A stretch of 64,000 nt of DNA from Methylobacterium tardum (GCF_023546765.1 NZ_CP097484.1:2202001-2266000), one strand, 5' to 3'. Numbered from the stretch's first letter, positions 26,516 to 36,535 are shown. Translations and numbers: made by a program. The notes: generated from the letters alone by a model not told the origin.

Positions 26516-27808
26516 ATGGATCGTTTGAACGCTATGGCGACGCCGTCGCTCGACAGCGCCCGCGCGGCCGATGCCGCGATCGAGAAGGCGCCCGATTTCC
26601 TCCCCGAGGCGCTGCCCGGCCGCCGCCCCTCGCTGGTCGGCCTGACCCGCGACGCCCTCAAGGCGCAGCTCGTCGGCATGGGCGTGCCCGAGCGCGAGAG
26701 CCGGATGCGCGCCGGCCAGGTCTGGCACTGGGTCAATTTCCGCGGGGCGTCCGACTTCGCCGAGATGACCAATGTCGGCAAGGCGCTGAAGGCGCAGCTC
26801 GCCGAGCACTTCACACTGGAGCGGCCCGAGGTGGCCAGCCGGCAGGTCTCCCGCGACGGCACCCGCAAGTGGCTGCTGCGCATGGCGCCGACCAACCGGC
26901 AGGAGCACAATCGCGGCGCTGAGATCGAGTGCGTCTACATTCCCGGCCCGGATCGGGGCACGCTCTGCGTGTCCTCCCAGGTCGGCTGCACCCTGACCTG
27001 CTCGTTCTGCCACACCGGCACGCAGCGCCTCGTGCGCAACCTGTCGGCGGCCGAGATCGTTCAGCAGCTCGTCACGGCCCGGGACGAGCTCGGCGACTGG
27101 CCCGGCCAGATGCCGAGCCGCGACGCGGGCGGCGCCGGCGAGGTCGGCCGGCTCGTGACCAACATCGTGTTCATGGGCATGGGCGAGCCCCTCTACAACC
27201 TCGACGCCGTGGTCGATGCGGTCGGCGTCATGTCGGACCAGGAGGGCCTCGGCCTGTCCCGCCGCCGGATCACGGTCTCGACCTCGGGGGTCGTGCCGCA
27301 GATCCCGAGACTCGGCGAGCAGGCCAACGCTATGCTGGCGATCTCGCTCCACGCCGTGCGCGATGACCTGCGCGACGAGCTGGTGCCGCTCAATCGGAAA
27401 TACCCGATCGCCGAGCTGCTCGCGGCCTGCCGCGCCTATCCGGGCCTGAGCAACGCCCGCCGGATCACCTTCGAGTACGTGATGCTGAAGGGCGTCAACG
27501 ACTCGGACGCGGACGCGCGGGAGCTGGTCCGCCTGCTCAAGGGCATCCCGGCCAAGATCAACCTGATCCCGTTCAACCCCTGGCCGGGCAGCCGCTACGA
27601 GTGCTCCGACTGGGACCGAATCGAGCGCTTCTCGGAGATCGTGTTCAACGCCGGCTACGCCTCGCCGGTGCGCACGCCCCGGGGCCGGGACATCCTGGCG
27701 GCCTGCGGCCAGCTCAAGAGCGAGACCGAGAAGCTGCGCGCCCGCGCCCGGCTGATGCAGGAAGAGGGCATCGGCGTGGAGAGTTTCTACGCGGGCGCCG
27801 ACGACTGA
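26516..27808 (+). CDS. rlmN: 23S rRNA/tRNA adenine-C2 methyltransferase RlmN
   Basis: A 430-residue radical SAM enzyme that methylates A2503 of 23S rRNA and A37 of some tRNAs. The cluster motif is C158-x3-C162-x2-C165 in [21 protein letters not shown] ([13 protein letters not shown]), the SAM-binding STSGVVPQI and the C-terminal [14 protein letters not shown] with the catalytic cysteine are all present. Length is slightly above the family mean because of an Ala-rich N-terminal extension. ATG 26516 is used; ATG 26534 in the same frame is an alternative. Confidence 0.95.
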   Translation: MDRLNAMATPSLDSARAADAAIEKAPDFLPEALPGRRPSLVGLTRDALKAQLVGMGVPERESRMRAGQVWHWVNFRGASDFAEMTNVGKALKAQLAEHFTLERPEVASRQVSRDGTRKWLLRMAPTNRQEHNRGAEIECVYIPGPDRGTLCVSSQVGCTLTCSFCHTGTQRLVRNLSAAEIVQQLVTARDELGDWPGQMPSRDAGGAGEVGRLVTNIVFMGMGEPLYNLDAVVDAVGVMSDQEGLGLSRRRITVSTSGVVPQIPRLGEQANAMLAISLHAVRDDLRDELVPLNRKYPIAELLAACRAYPGLSNARRITFEYVMLKGVNDSDADARELVRLLKGIPAKINLIPFNPWPGSRYECSDWDRIERFSEIVFNAGYASPVRTPRGRDILAACGQLKSETEKLRARARLMQEEGIGVESFYAGADD

Positions 27809-27812
27809 CATT

Positions 27813-27842
27813 CGTCTTTGCTTCGCTGCGCGGGCGATGACG
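27813..27842. repeat. Degenerate family B repeat arm
   Basis: CGTCTTTGCTTCGCTGCGCG, followed by GGCGATGACG, looks like a collapsed copy of the family B repeat with most of the centre lost. It fills the gap between the rlmN and mscS stop codons. Confidence 0.5.
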
Positions 27843-27849
27843 GTGCGGC

Positions 27850-28974
27850 TCACGCCGCGAACCGTCGCTCCTCCGCCCGGCGCAGGGCCGGCTCCTCGGT
27901 GCCGACCCATTCCGTGCGGTGCCGCGGCAGGGCCTCCGGGTGCCCGGCCTGGAGCCACGTGATCATCGCCTCGCGGACCACGCAGCGCAGGTCCCAGGCC
28001 TGGGGCGCGTTGCGGGCGCTCACCAGCATCCGGATCTCGATCGTCGATTCCTTCGCGTCCGAGACCTGGAGATTGACCACCTTGCCGTCCCACAGGGGCG
28101 TGGCCCTGGCGATCTCCGTGAGCTTCTCGCGCATGGCCGCCACCGGCGCCCGGTGATCGACGTAGAGGAAGACGCTGCCGATCAGCGAGGCGCCGTCGCG
28201 GGTCCAGTTCTGGAACGGCTTCTGGATGAAGTAGGTCAGCGGCAGGACCAGCCGGCGCCAGTCCCAGAGGCGGACCACCACGTAGGTCGCGGTGATCTCC
28301 TCCACCCAGCCCCACTCGTTCTCGACGATGATCGCGTCCTCGATCCGGATCGGCTGCGTGATGGCGATCTGGATGCCGGCCACGAGGTTCGACAGGACCG
28401 GCTGCATCGCGAGGCCGAGGACGAGGCCCGCCGCGCCCGCCGAGGCGAGCAGGCTGACGCCGTACTGGCGCACCGGCTCGAAGGTCATGAGCGCCACCGA
28501 GAGGGTGATCAGCGCCACCAGGGTGACGCCCGCGCGCTCCAGGATCCGCATCTGGGTGAAGTGCTTGCGCGCCAGGAGGTTGTCCTCGGCGTCGAGCTTG
28601 AACCGGCGCAGGTAGATCACCGTGGCGATGTGGAGCGCCGTGGCGCAGCACCAGCCGGTCAGCGTCACGAAGGCGACCAGCAGGATCTGGTTGAGGGCGA
28701 TCCGCACCTCCCAGGACAGGTGCACGGTTGTCGAGGCGAGGCTGATCGCCACCACGATCAGGCCGAGGCGGCTCGGCCCGCGGGTGCGCGACACCAGCGA
28801 GCGCCAGAACAGGCTCTTGCCCGCGATCGCCCGCTTCATCGCCCGGTAGACGATCCCGTGCAGGGGCATCACCACGGCACAGCAGGCGACGATGAGGATC
28901 AGGCTCTCGGCCCACCACGGCAGGTAGGCCAGCGCGCGGGCTGCGGAGCCGGCGAGCGCGTCGAGGTCCGGCAT
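27850..28974 (-). CDS. MscS family mechanosensitive channel
   Basis: A 374-residue inner-membrane channel. About five hydrophobic segments lie at roughly 15-220; the pore-lining helix is ASAGAAGLVLGLAMQPVLSNLVAGIQI, followed by the MscS beta domain (RIEDAIIVENEWGWVEEITATYVVVRLWDWRRLVLPLTYFIQKPFQNWT). The C-terminal region continues with the alpha/beta vestibule. It opens on hypo-osmotic shock to release solutes (family role). ATG 28974 gives MPDLDALAG; the frame up to 29109 is repeat sequence. Confidence 0.9.
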   Translation of the reverse strand: MPDLDALAGSAARALAYLPWWAESLILIVACCAVVMPLHGIVYRAMKRAIAGKSLFWRSLVSRTRGPSRLGLIVVAISLASTTVHLSWEVRIALNQILLVAFVTLTGWCCATALHIATVIYLRRFKLDAEDNLLARKHFTQMRILERAGVTLVALITLSVALMTFEPVRQYGVSLLASAGAAGLVLGLAMQPVLSNLVAGIQIAITQPIRIEDAIIVENEWGWVEEITATYVVVRLWDWRRLVLPLTYFIQKPFQNWTRDGASLIGSVFLYVDHRAPVAAMREKLTEIARATPLWDGKVVNLQVSDAKESTIEIRMLVSARNAPQAWDLRCVVREAMITWLQAGHPEALPRHRTEWVGTEEPALRRAEERRFAA

Positions 28975-29134
28975 CGGGCATCGCTCCACGGGTTCCGAAC
29001 GGGACCTGGGGCAATGGGTGGGCGCTCGCGGGGGTTCCGCAGTGCACCATGTGCCCGCCGCAACGCAGCGGCCCGGCCCGGCGGGTTGCGCCCTCGCGTT
29101 CGACACCAAGCTCGGACGACGGCCTCAGCACCAC

Positions 29135-29227
29135 CGTCCTTGCGAGCGGAGCGAAGCAATCCTGGGAAGCGCCACGCTCAGCGACGGCGGACTGGCCCTG
29201 GGTCGCTTCGCTGCGCTCGCGATGACG
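29135..29227. repeat. Intergenic palindromic repeat, family B, copy 3
   Basis: CGTCCTTGCGAGCGGAGCGA at the left and TCGCTTCGCTGCGCTCGCGA near the right end pair around a variable centre. It lies between the alpha-2-macroglobulin stop and the mscS gene. Confidence 0.78.
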
Positions 29228-29267
29228 GGAGGGCGACGTCGAGCGGAGCGTCCGAACGCCGCCCGCC

Positions 29268-32200
29268 CTACTTGGCCGCCCCGACCGTCACGCTGCCCGA
29301 GGCGGTCCGGCCGAACCGCGCCGGCCGGTACATGTCCTCCACGGTGGCGCCCGGGTGGACGTAGGTCCCCGGCGAGACCGCCCGCACCGTGTAGGCCACG
29401 GTGAAGAAGGCCGACTGGCTCGGGTCACGGTCGTAGGCCGCCACGAAGCGGTCGTCCCGGAACTCGGTGTGGACCGGCTGCACGTCGGACTTGGCGAAGG
29501 CGAGCCCCTGGAGCGCGTCGGCGTCGAGGAGCTTCGGGTTGTCGATCTCCAGCCCCGCCGGCAGCGGATCGACCAGCAGGAGCCGCGCCGCTTCCGCCTT
29601 GGCCTCGGTGACCTTGAGCACGACCACGAGCCGGTCGTTCTGGCGCAGGCCGCTCGCCGGGTCGGCGACGCTGCCGTCCAGCCGCCGGAAGCTGCGCTCG
29701 ATCGTGTAGCCCTGCTGGGCTGCCGGCTCCGGCACCAGAGGGCTGCCGTTGACGGTCACGGCCACCTGCACGGGGCTGCGCCCGGTATTGGTGAGCTGAA
29801 CGCCCCGGTCGGCCAGGGCCGCCTCCCGGTAGACCCGGGCCAGCAGGCCGGTCTGCGGAGCGCCGTCCAGGGTGAACGACAGCGCGCCCGCCTCGTTCGA
29901 CAGGCTCTCGGCGGCGAGCACCATCCAGGCATTTTCCTGCGTGCTCGCCGACCGCTCGGCCTGCTGCTCCTCGCCGAGCACGGAAGCGGCGGGGCCGAGG
30001 GCCCCCTGCGCCAGCCCGCTCTCGGCGGCCAGCGTGATCAGCCCGGCGCCGTCGCGCAAGCGGGAGCCGTAATCGGCGCGGTACAGGCCCTTGTCGCGGT
30101 CGGTCCGCAGCACGGTGAGCGCCGAGTCCATCGCCTTCGCGGCCCGGCCGCGGTCGCCCAGCAGCGCCAGGGCGGCGGCGAGCTGCGCGCGCCCGAGGGC
30201 CGAGGAGAAGTCGCCGATCTTGGTGTCGGCGAGGTAGCGCAGGTCGCCCATCACCGGCCGGCCGTTCCGGGCGAGCACGTAGGCCGCGTAGGCGAGGTCG
30301 GCGCCGCCGTTGCGCACCTCGGTGGCATTGGCCACCGCGTTGCGCAGGTAGTCGAGGGCCTGGGCAAAGGGCTTCTGCGGCACCGCGAAGCCGCGCTCGC
30401 GGGCGCGGGTCAGGAAGTCGGTCACGTAGGCATCGAGCCAGAGATCGCTCGACCCCTGGGCCGACCACAGGCCGAAATCGCCGCTCGAATCCTGGCGGGC
30501 GAGCAGGCGCTCGATCGATTCGCGCACCCTTTCGTCCGCGCCCGCGTCGAGGGCGAGCTTCTCCAGGGCCGCGAGCTTGTTGACGTAGAGGAGCGGCATC
30601 GCCCGGCTCACCACCTGCTCGGAGCAGCCGTAGGGGTAGCGGTCGAGGGCCCGGAGCAGCGCCGCCACGTCGACTCCCGGTAGTGCCGTGGCCGAGAGCG
30701 AGACGCTGCCGGTCCCCGGCTGCAGGTCGGCGAGGAGGTCCGAGGTCAGCGTCAGGCCGGCCCCCGGGGCGAGGCTGCGCACCGAGCGGCGCAGCAGGGC
30801 GCCGGTCCCCGGAGAGATCCCCAGGGCGAAGCTCTGGTTCAGGGCGGCCGAAAGGCCGGGCCCCGACAGAGCGAGGTCGAGCCGGGCCGTGCCCGGTCCG
30901 GCGGCGGTGAGCGGGATCGCGAACTGGCCCTTGGCGCCGGCCTCCAGCCGCAGCGTCTGCCGCAGGGCGCTGGCGCCGACCACGACCGGGCCGGTCGGGC
31001 TCAGGTCGACCGTGTAGTCGCCCGCCTGCCCCTCGACGTTGTCGAGGGCCACGAACAGGCGCGAGCGGTCGCCGGTGTCGAGGAAGCGCGGCAGTGTGGC
31101 GCTCAGCACAACCGGGTCGCGGATGATCACGTCGGCCTGCGCCTGCCCGACCCGGTCACCGCTCCAGGCGGTGACCATGACGCGGCCGGTGCCGTTGAAG
31201 GCCGGAATCGGGAAGGTCACGCTGGCCGCGCCGTCCGGCCCCACGGTGACGATTCCGGAATAGAGCGCCAGCGGCGCCTGGGTCGGCGGGGAATCGGCGA
31301 GTTCGCCGCCGCCCGCGTCGCCGCCGGAGCGGATCGCCCCGGCCGAGCCCTGCATGCCGTCGATCAGGTAGCCGTAGAGGTCGCGGACCTCCGGCCCGAG
31401 CGCCCGCTGGCCGAGGAAGTACTGGGTCGGGTCCGGCGCCGCGTAGCGGGTCAGGTTGAGGATGCCGACATCGACCAGCGCCACGGTGATCCGCGCCGGC
31501 TCGCCGGCCTTCAGCCCGGTGAGCTGGAGCGGCACGGTCAGGTCCTGGCGCGGACGCGCCCGCTCCGGCGCCTTCAGGGCGACCCCGAGGCTGCGCCGCT
31601 CCCGGTCGACCGAGAACCACGCGAGCCCGAGGGCCCGGCCCGGCAGGCGCTTGGCCGCCTGGTCGAGGGGCCGGTAGGCGGTGGCCACCAGGTAGGCGCC
31701 GGCGCCCCACTCGGCCTTCACCGGGATGCTGACCGTGGTGCCGCCCTCCGGCACGCTGACCTCCAGGGTCTGGTGCACGCGGTCGCTGACGACCATCAGG
31801 CTGGCCTGCCCCTTGAACTTCGGGCTGAGCTTGGCCCGCAGGGTGTCGCCGGCCGCGTAGGCGGCCCTGTCGAGGGTCAGGTCGAGCAGGTCGGGCGCCT
31901 CCGCGGTATCGGAGCCGCCCCAGCCGACCTCGAAGCCGAGGCTCGCGGTCGCCTCCGGGGCGCCCGCGGTCGAGACCTCCAGCCGGTAGCGGCCGAGGCC
32001 GACCGGCGCCTCGATCCGGCTCGGGCCGGCGGCCGTGAGGTCGACCGTGCCGCTGGCGACGCGCCGGGCGGACTTGACCGCCTCGAACGACCAGCGCCCG
32101 TCCGCCCGGTACCACTGGTAGGAGGAGTCGATCCGCGACAGGGTCCAGCTCACGCCCGGCCGGGCGAGGAGCGCCCCGTCGGGGCGCGCGAACACCGCGT

Positions 32201-34574
32201 CGAAACCCGCGATCCCGCCCTCCTTCAGGTCGGTGAAGCCCTTGCGCAGGGCGAGGACCGGGTTGGCCGGGAGGATCGGCAGGGTCAGGCTGCGCGACAG
32301 CGCCCGGCCCCCAGGCTCGCCGACCGGCAGCGTGATCTTCGCCTCCAGCGCCCGCGGCGCCGCCACCTGCGGCACCGGCACCGTGACGGTGGCCGCGCCC
32401 TGCGCGCTCGTGGTGGCGTGGTCCTGCAGTTCCTGGGTCGCCGGCTCGACCGCCTCGTCGCCGAGACCGATTGAGTAAGTCTCCAGCCCCTTGATGCCGC
32501 TGGTGGCCGCCGCCTGCACGGTGACGCTGCCCGACACGTCGAGATCGGCGCCCGGGGCGCCGTAGAGGTAGCGGGCGGCGACGTCGACCTGGGCGGCCTC
32601 GCCCCGGTTCAGGGCCGCCTGACGCGCCTTGAGGGTCACCTCCAGCCGCTCGGGGACGTAATCCTCCACGAGGAAGCTGGTCTCGCCGATCGCGGGCGCC
32701 TTCGGGTCCGTGTAGGCGGAGACCCGCCACGTGCCGTGCATCGCCCCCGACAGGAGCGGCAGCGGCAGGGACCGGCCGCCGAGCCCCTGGTCGGGCACCG
32801 AGACGCGCCGGTACTCGACGCCATCCGGCCGCTTGGCCACCAGGGTCAGCGGCAGGTCCGGCACGGCGGCGCCGCGGGGGTCGCGCAGCAGGGCGGTGAG
32901 CTGGACGGTCTCGCCCGTGCGGTAGACCCCGCGCTCCGGGAACAGGTAGGCGTCGAGGCCGCCGGTCTCGGGCCGTCCCTTCACGCCGCGGTCGGTGAGG
33001 TCGAAGGCGCCGAGGTTGAGGTCGAGGAAGCCGTAATCGCCGCCCGCCTGGGCGACCACGAGGCTCGGCGCCAGGCCGCCCTCCCCGCGGGCGAGCCCCG
33101 GATCGAAGGCGGCGTGCCCCTGCGAATCCGTGGTCCGGGTGCCCAGCACCTCGTTGTTGCGGGCGACCAGCCGGATCTCGGCGCCCGGCATCACCTGCGC
33201 GGAGGCGAGCGAGCGCAGGACCACGGTGACCCCGTCCCGGCCCTTGGTGGCGGTCAGCCCCAGGTCGGAGACCACGAACCACTGGGTCGCCTGGGTGTCG
33301 TACTCCTCGTCGGAGGCGGCCGTGCCCGAGGGACGGGCCAGCATCACGTAGAGGCCGGGCTCCAGCTTGCCCACGGCCTGCAGCACCGGGAAGGCGGTGA
33401 CGGCCTCCTGATTGATCTCGGCCTTGGCGGTGTCGAGGGTGCCCTTCCAGACGCGCTGGCCTTTCTCGGACGCGATCGTCCGGGCGGTGGCGCCGCTGAG
33501 CTGGCCGAGGAAGTCCTCGGACCGCAGGGTCGGCAGCAGGCCGCGGTCGCCGATGCGCAGAACCTCGACGTCGAGCTTCGGCGCGTTCACCGAGACCAGG
33601 GGCACGCCCGCCTGCCCAGTCCGCGGCAGGACGTAGTTGCGCCCGGTGAAGCGCACCTGCGGGGCGCGGTCGCGGACGTAGATCTCGTAGTCGGCGGCCT
33701 TGAGCAGGCTCTCGCCGACCGCCGAGGGCAGGCCCTGGCGCACCACGATGGCGTAGCGGCCGCCGTGCTTGAGCCCGTCGACGCAGACCTGGGCGCCCTC
33801 CCCGGTCACGGCGGCCGCGCTGCTGCCCGAGACGGCGACGAACGGCGCGTAGTCGGTCTTGGGCCGGATCGCCTCCGAGAAGGTGAAGCAGGCCCGCGGG
33901 GCGGCCGCGTCGGAATCGACCTTGTAGTCGAGGATGCGGAAGCCGTGCTCCGCCCGCAGGGTCTCGTAGGTCTCCCGGACCGGACCGCTCTCGGCCAAAG
34001 CGAGGCTCGCCGCATAGGCGTCAAGCGCCGGCCGCCAGGATTCCTGCTCGGCCTCCGCGGCGCCGAGCGCGGCCAGCGAGGCCGCCGCGTCGGCGGCCGT
34101 GCCGGCGCGCTCGTAGGCGCGGTAGGCGGCGGCCGTCACCCGCCCGCGTAGCCGCGACCGGCCCTGGTAGTCGTTGTCCTCGAGCGCGCCCAGGGCCGCC
34201 GCGGCCCCGCGGGCGTAGGCCAGCCAGTTGCGCCCGTCGGCCGGGTCGGCCGCCACCGCGGCGGCGAGCGGCGCCAGCGCCTCGTCGGGCTTGTCGGCGG
34301 CGAGCAGGGCCAAACCGGCGGCGCGGGACTGGCTGGGGGGCCGGAGCGAGCCCCCGGCCTCCGCCTTCAGCGCGGTCTCCAGGCGGACCGCCGCGCTGGC
34401 GAGGTCGGGCCGGACGAAGGTGCGGGCGAACGTCGCGGCGACGGCCGTGACCGGCCGAGGCGCGGTGCGGGCCGCAGGTGGGGACTGGGCGAGCGGGGTC
34501 TGGGCGAGAGCCGGAACGCCCGCGATCCCTCCGAGGAGCGCCAGGGCACCCGCGAGCCGTCCGAGCCGCGCCAT
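29268..34574 (-). CDS. Bacterial alpha-2-macroglobulin family protein
   Basis: A 1,768-residue periplasmic protease trap. Signal peptide MARLGRLAGALALLGGIAGVPALAQ ends with an ALA-Q site and no lipobox cysteine, so it is probably soluble in the periplasm. Macroglobulin-like domains fill residues 250-1000 (for example YLFPERGVYRTGETVQLTALLRDP), followed by the A2M domain (ARITVALVDVGILNLTRYAAPDPTQYFLGQ) and the thioester region YPYGCSEQ with Cys1317, then an alpha-helical TED domain and a receptor-binding-like end. The thioester Cys and Gln are kept (CSEQ instead of the common CGEQ or CTEQ). ATG 34574 is preferred over TTG 34598 because GAGGA precedes it. The usual partner pbpC is not adjacent. 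Confidence 0.9.
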   Translation of the reverse strand: MARLGRLAGALALLGGIAGVPALAQTPLAQSPPAARTAPRPVTAVAATFARTFVRPDLASAAVRLETALKAEAGGSLRPPSQSRAAGLALLAADKPDEALAPLAAAVAADPADGRNWLAYARGAAAALGALEDNDYQGRSRLRGRVTAAAYRAYERAGTAADAAASLAALGAAEAEQESWRPALDAYAASLALAESGPVRETYETLRAEHGFRILDYKVDSDAAAPRACFTFSEAIRPKTDYAPFVAVSGSSAAAVTGEGAQVCVDGLKHGGRYAIVVRQGLPSAVGESLLKAADYEIYVRDRAPQVRFTGRNYVLPRTGQAGVPLVSVNAPKLDVEVLRIGDRGLLPTLRSEDFLGQLSGATARTIASEKGQRVWKGTLDTAKAEINQEAVTAFPVLQAVGKLEPGLYVMLARPSGTAASDEEYDTQATQWFVVSDLGLTATKGRDGVTVVLRSLASAQVMPGAEIRLVARNNEVLGTRTTDSQGHAAFDPGLARGEGGLAPSLVVAQAGGDYGFLDLNLGAFDLTDRGVKGRPETGGLDAYLFPERGVYRTGETVQLTALLRDPRGAAVPDLPLTLVAKRPDGVEYRRVSVPDQGLGGRSLPLPLLSGAMHGTWRVSAYTDPKAPAIGETSFLVEDYVPERLEVTLKARQAALNRGEAAQVDVAARYLYGAPGADLDVSGSVTVQAAATSGIKGLETYSIGLGDEAVEPATQELQDHATTSAQGAATVTVPVPQVAAPRALEAKITLPVGEPGGRALSRSLTLPILPANPVLALRKGFTDLKEGGIAGFDAVFARPDGALLARPGVSWTLSRIDSSYQWYRADGRWSFEAVKSARRVASGTVDLTAAGPSRIEAPVGLGRYRLEVSTAGAPEATASLGFEVGWGGSDTAEAPDLLDLTLDRAAYAAGDTLRAKLSPKFKGQASLMVVSDRVHQTLEVSVPEGGTTVSIPVKAEWGAGAYLVATAYRPLDQAAKRLPGRALGLAWFSVDRERRSLGVALKAPERARPRQDLTVPLQLTGLKAGEPARITVALVDVGILNLTRYAAPDPTQYFLGQRALGPEVRDLYGYLIDGMQGSAGAIRSGGDAGGGELADSPPTQAPLALYSGIVTVGPDGAASVTFPIPAFNGTGRVMVTAWSGDRVGQAQADVIIRDPVVLSATLPRFLDTGDRSRLFVALDNVEGQAGDYTVDLSPTGPVVVGASALRQTLRLEAGAKGQFAIPLTAAGPGTARLDLALSGPGLSAALNQSFALGISPGTGALLRRSVRSLAPGAGLTLTSDLLADLQPGTGSVSLSATALPGVDVAALLRALDRYPYGCSEQVVSRAMPLLYVNKLAALEKLALDAGADERVRESIERLLARQDSSGDFGLWSAQGSSDLWLDAYVTDFLTRARERGFAVPQKPFAQALDYLRNAVANATEVRNGGADLAYAAYVLARNGRPVMGDLRYLADTKIGDFSSALGRAQLAAALALLGDRGRAAKAMDSALTVLRTDRDKGLYRADYGSRLRDGAGLITLAAESGLAQGALGPAASVLGEEQQAERSASTQENAWMVLAAESLSNEAGALSFTLDGAPQTGLLARVYREAALADRGVQLTNTGRSPVQVAVTVNGSPLVPEPAAQQGYTIERSFRRLDGSVADPASGLRQNDRLVVVLKVTEAKAEAARLLLVDPLPAGLEIDNPKLLDADALQGLAFAKSDVQPVHTEFRDDRFVAAYDRDPSQSAFFTVAYTVRAVSPGTYVHPGATVEDMYRPARFGRTASGSVTVGAAK

Positions 34575-34703
34575 CAGCCTGTTCCTCACCCGCCGCAACC
34601 CCGATGATTCGCTTCGGGCTTGATCGCGCGGGAGCCTAGCATCGGCGATCGGGCTCGCAACGCTTCGGATCGCTGGAGGCCCTGCCCGGCCTCGCGCCGG
34701 GGC

Positions 34704-35003
34704 TCAGAACGCCTTCAGCACCTGTTCGGCGTGCTCGACGGCCACCGGACCGGCGAAGCAGTGGGAGACCAGGGCGCGGTAATCCTGCCAGGGCTGCGAG
34801 CCGGTGAAGTCCTTGGTGTGGGCCTCCAGCGTGTCCCAGTGGATCAGCAGCCGGTAGCGCTGCGGGTGCTCGATGGAGCGCCGCACCTCGAAATGCCGGC
34901 AACCCTTGGCCTGCTTGAAGATCGCCGAGGCCTCGGTGATGCCCTTCTCGAACTCGGCCTCCAGGCCGGGCTTGATCTCGATCTGCGCGATTTCGAGGAT
35001 CAT
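34704..35003 (-). CDS. Antibiotic biosynthesis monooxygenase (ABM) domain protein
   Basis: A 99-residue single ABM-fold protein: ILEIAQIEIKPGLEAEFEKGITEASAIFKQAKGCRHFEVRRSIEHPQRYRLLIHWDTLEAHTKDFTGSQPWQDYRALVSHCFAGP. Members of this dimeric ferredoxin-like fold include cofactor-free monooxygenases and many proteins of unknown role. It starts 16 bases after the Kdo hydroxylase stop on the same strand, so the two are probably one transcript. Confidence 0.85.
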   Translation of the reverse strand: MILEIAQIEIKPGLEAEFEKGITEASAIFKQAKGCRHFEVRRSIEHPQRYRLLIHWDTLEAHTKDFTGSQPWQDYRALVSHCFAGPVAVEHAEQVLKAF

Positions 35004-35019
35004 CGGTGACGTCCCTGTC

Positions 35020-35880
35020 TCAGGTGCGAAGGGCGCGGCCGAGCTTGGCCGCGAGGATGCGCTGCGGGCTCAGGGCCGGGTCGGCCTGGGCGGCGACCGG
35101 CAGGTAGGCGGTCTGCTCCAGCATGTAGCGGCCGCCCATGGCGCCGTGCATCACGAGGTCGGAGAAGGTCACCCAGGTCTCGCCGGGGCGGAACTCCACG
35201 TCGGCCTGCGGCGCCGACGCCTGGTAGGTCTCGTCCTGCTTGAGGGCGTCGTGCAGGTGCAGCATCAGGTGGTCGTATTCTGAGCGCTTCGCCTTGGTGA
35301 TGCGCAAAGCCGCGAGCAGGCGCGCCGAAAGCGGGGAGTAGCCCGGCAGCCGCGGCAGGAACTTATCCGCCATGGACCCGAAATCCTCGCCGACCCGCCA
35401 GCGCCGCGGCTCGCCCGCCGGGTTGATGTTGCGGAACACCCGCAGGATCCGCTTCTCGCCGATCGGGTTCGACGGGAACGCGTCGACGTGCAGCCGCGTG
35501 TCGTCGCGCCGCCAGCTCAGCTTGCGCCGGTCGACGTCGAAGGGCCGATAGGAGGTGCCGGCGAGGCTCACGCGGTCGCGATACGCGGGCAGGTAGGTGC
35601 CGATCAGGTCGCGGGCGAAGCCGCGGTACCGGATCAGGAGCTGGCGCAGGGCCTCCTGCTCCTCCGGCGTGCCGGCCGCGCCGCGCAGCTCGGCGGCCTC
35701 GCCCCGGATGTTGACGTTCTTGGCCTTGCCGTCCGCGAAGGGCTGCTCGGTGAACCGGCGCTCGAACTCGCTGAACGGGAAGGGCAGATCGGGGAACAGC
35801 AGGACCGCCCCGGCCTCCAGCTCCCGGGCCAGGGAGCCGGGCGTCTCGCCGGGAGCGACTCTGCGGATCGGGCTGATCAT
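35020..35880 (-). CDS. kdoO: Kdo hydroxylase family protein (Fe(II)/2-oxoglutarate-type dioxygenase)
   Basis: A 286-residue protein matching the Kdo hydroxylase family: LARELEAGAVLLFPDLPFPFSEFERRF, RKLSWRRDDTRLHVDAFPSNPIGEKRILRVFRNINPAGEPRRWRVGEDF, and VEFRPGETWVTFSDLVMHGAMGGRYMLEQTAYLP. The H-x-D in LHVDAFP and the later H in VMHGAM fit the iron-binding triad. KdoO hydroxylates Kdo to Ko in the lipopolysaccharide inner core, which would change the charge and stability of the outer membrane. ATG 35880 is the natural start; the frame to 36504 is spurious. Lipopolysaccharide genes are not adjacent. Confidence 0.83.
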   Translation of the reverse strand: MISPIRRVAPGETPGSLARELEAGAVLLFPDLPFPFSEFERRFTEQPFADGKAKNVNIRGEAAELRGAAGTPEEQEALRQLLIRYRGFARDLIGTYLPAYRDRVSLAGTSYRPFDVDRRKLSWRRDDTRLHVDAFPSNPIGEKRILRVFRNINPAGEPRRWRVGEDFGSMADKFLPRLPGYSPLSARLLAALRITKAKRSEYDHLMLHLHDALKQDETYQASAPQADVEFRPGETWVTFSDLVMHGAMGGRYMLEQTAYLPVAAQADPALSPQRILAAKLGRALRT

Positions 35881-36085
35881 CGTGCGCGGGCTGGCCCTGC
35901 CATGTCGGGTGCGCCCCTGTAGCCGAGGCGCCTCGGGCAGGCCAGGGGCGGCATTTCCGGTGGATGACATCGCGCGTCCACCGACACCGGATCGCGCATC
36001 CGGCCGCAGCGCTTGCGCAACCGCTTCGTTCCCGGCACGTTCCCCGGCCAGTACCGGCCCGAGAGCGCGGCGGAGGATGGCGCCG

Positions 36086-36535
36086 ATGGCGACCCTGAAG
36101 GAATTCGAGGAAGCCCTGCGCGAGCACGGCATGAACATGGCGCTGGCGCTGCTGGAGCGCCTGCGCGAGCGCGACCGCGCGACCCGCACGGTCAAGCCGG
36201 CCCGGCGCCTGACCGGGCAGAAGATGACCCCGGAACTCGCCCGGGCGATCCTGGATCTGCACGCCACGACCGGCATGACCCAGCAGGAGATCGCCTTCAA
36301 GGTCGGGGTGAACCAGGGCCGGGTCAACGAGGTGATCAAGCGCGGCAAGTGGCTCACGGACGATCCGGGCGCCCCCGAGGCCGTGGCCCGCGACAAGGCC
36401 GTCGCCCGGATGCGCGGCGATCCCAAGCCCAAGAAGCCGGCCGCCGCCCGCTCTGCCTCCGGCCGGACCAAGGAGCGCAAGGCCCCGCCTCCGAAGGCGC
36501 GCAATCAGGGGCAGCTGGCCCTGGGAGATCTTTAG
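36086..36535 (+). CDS. Helix-turn-helix protein of unknown role
   Basis: A 149-residue basic protein. A helical N-terminus (LKEFEEALREHGMNMALALLERLRERDRATR) is followed by a helix-turn-helix at about residues 45-80 (MTPELARAILDLHATTGMTQQEIAFKVGVNQGRVNEVIKRGKWL), like that of Sigma-70 region 4 or transposase-type domains. The tail is Lys/Pro/Ala rich (KPKKPAAARSASGRTKERKAPPPKA), probably disordered and DNA-binding. GGAGG nine bases before ATG 36086 fixes the start. It is divergent from kdoO with a 205-base gap. No target can be named. Confidence 0.75.
   Translation: MATLKEFEEALREHGMNMALALLERLRERDRATRTVKPARRLTGQKMTPELARAILDLHATTGMTQQEIAFKVGVNQGRVNEVIKRGKWLTDDPGAPEAVARDKAVARMRGDPKPKKPAAARSASGRTKERKAPPPKARNQGQLALGDL

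Noticed and set aside
26492..29134. An 880-residue minus-strand frame across rlmN and mscS
   Set aside because: It overlaps two real genes in the wrong frame and has a low-complexity Arg/Pro/Gly composition; no domain.
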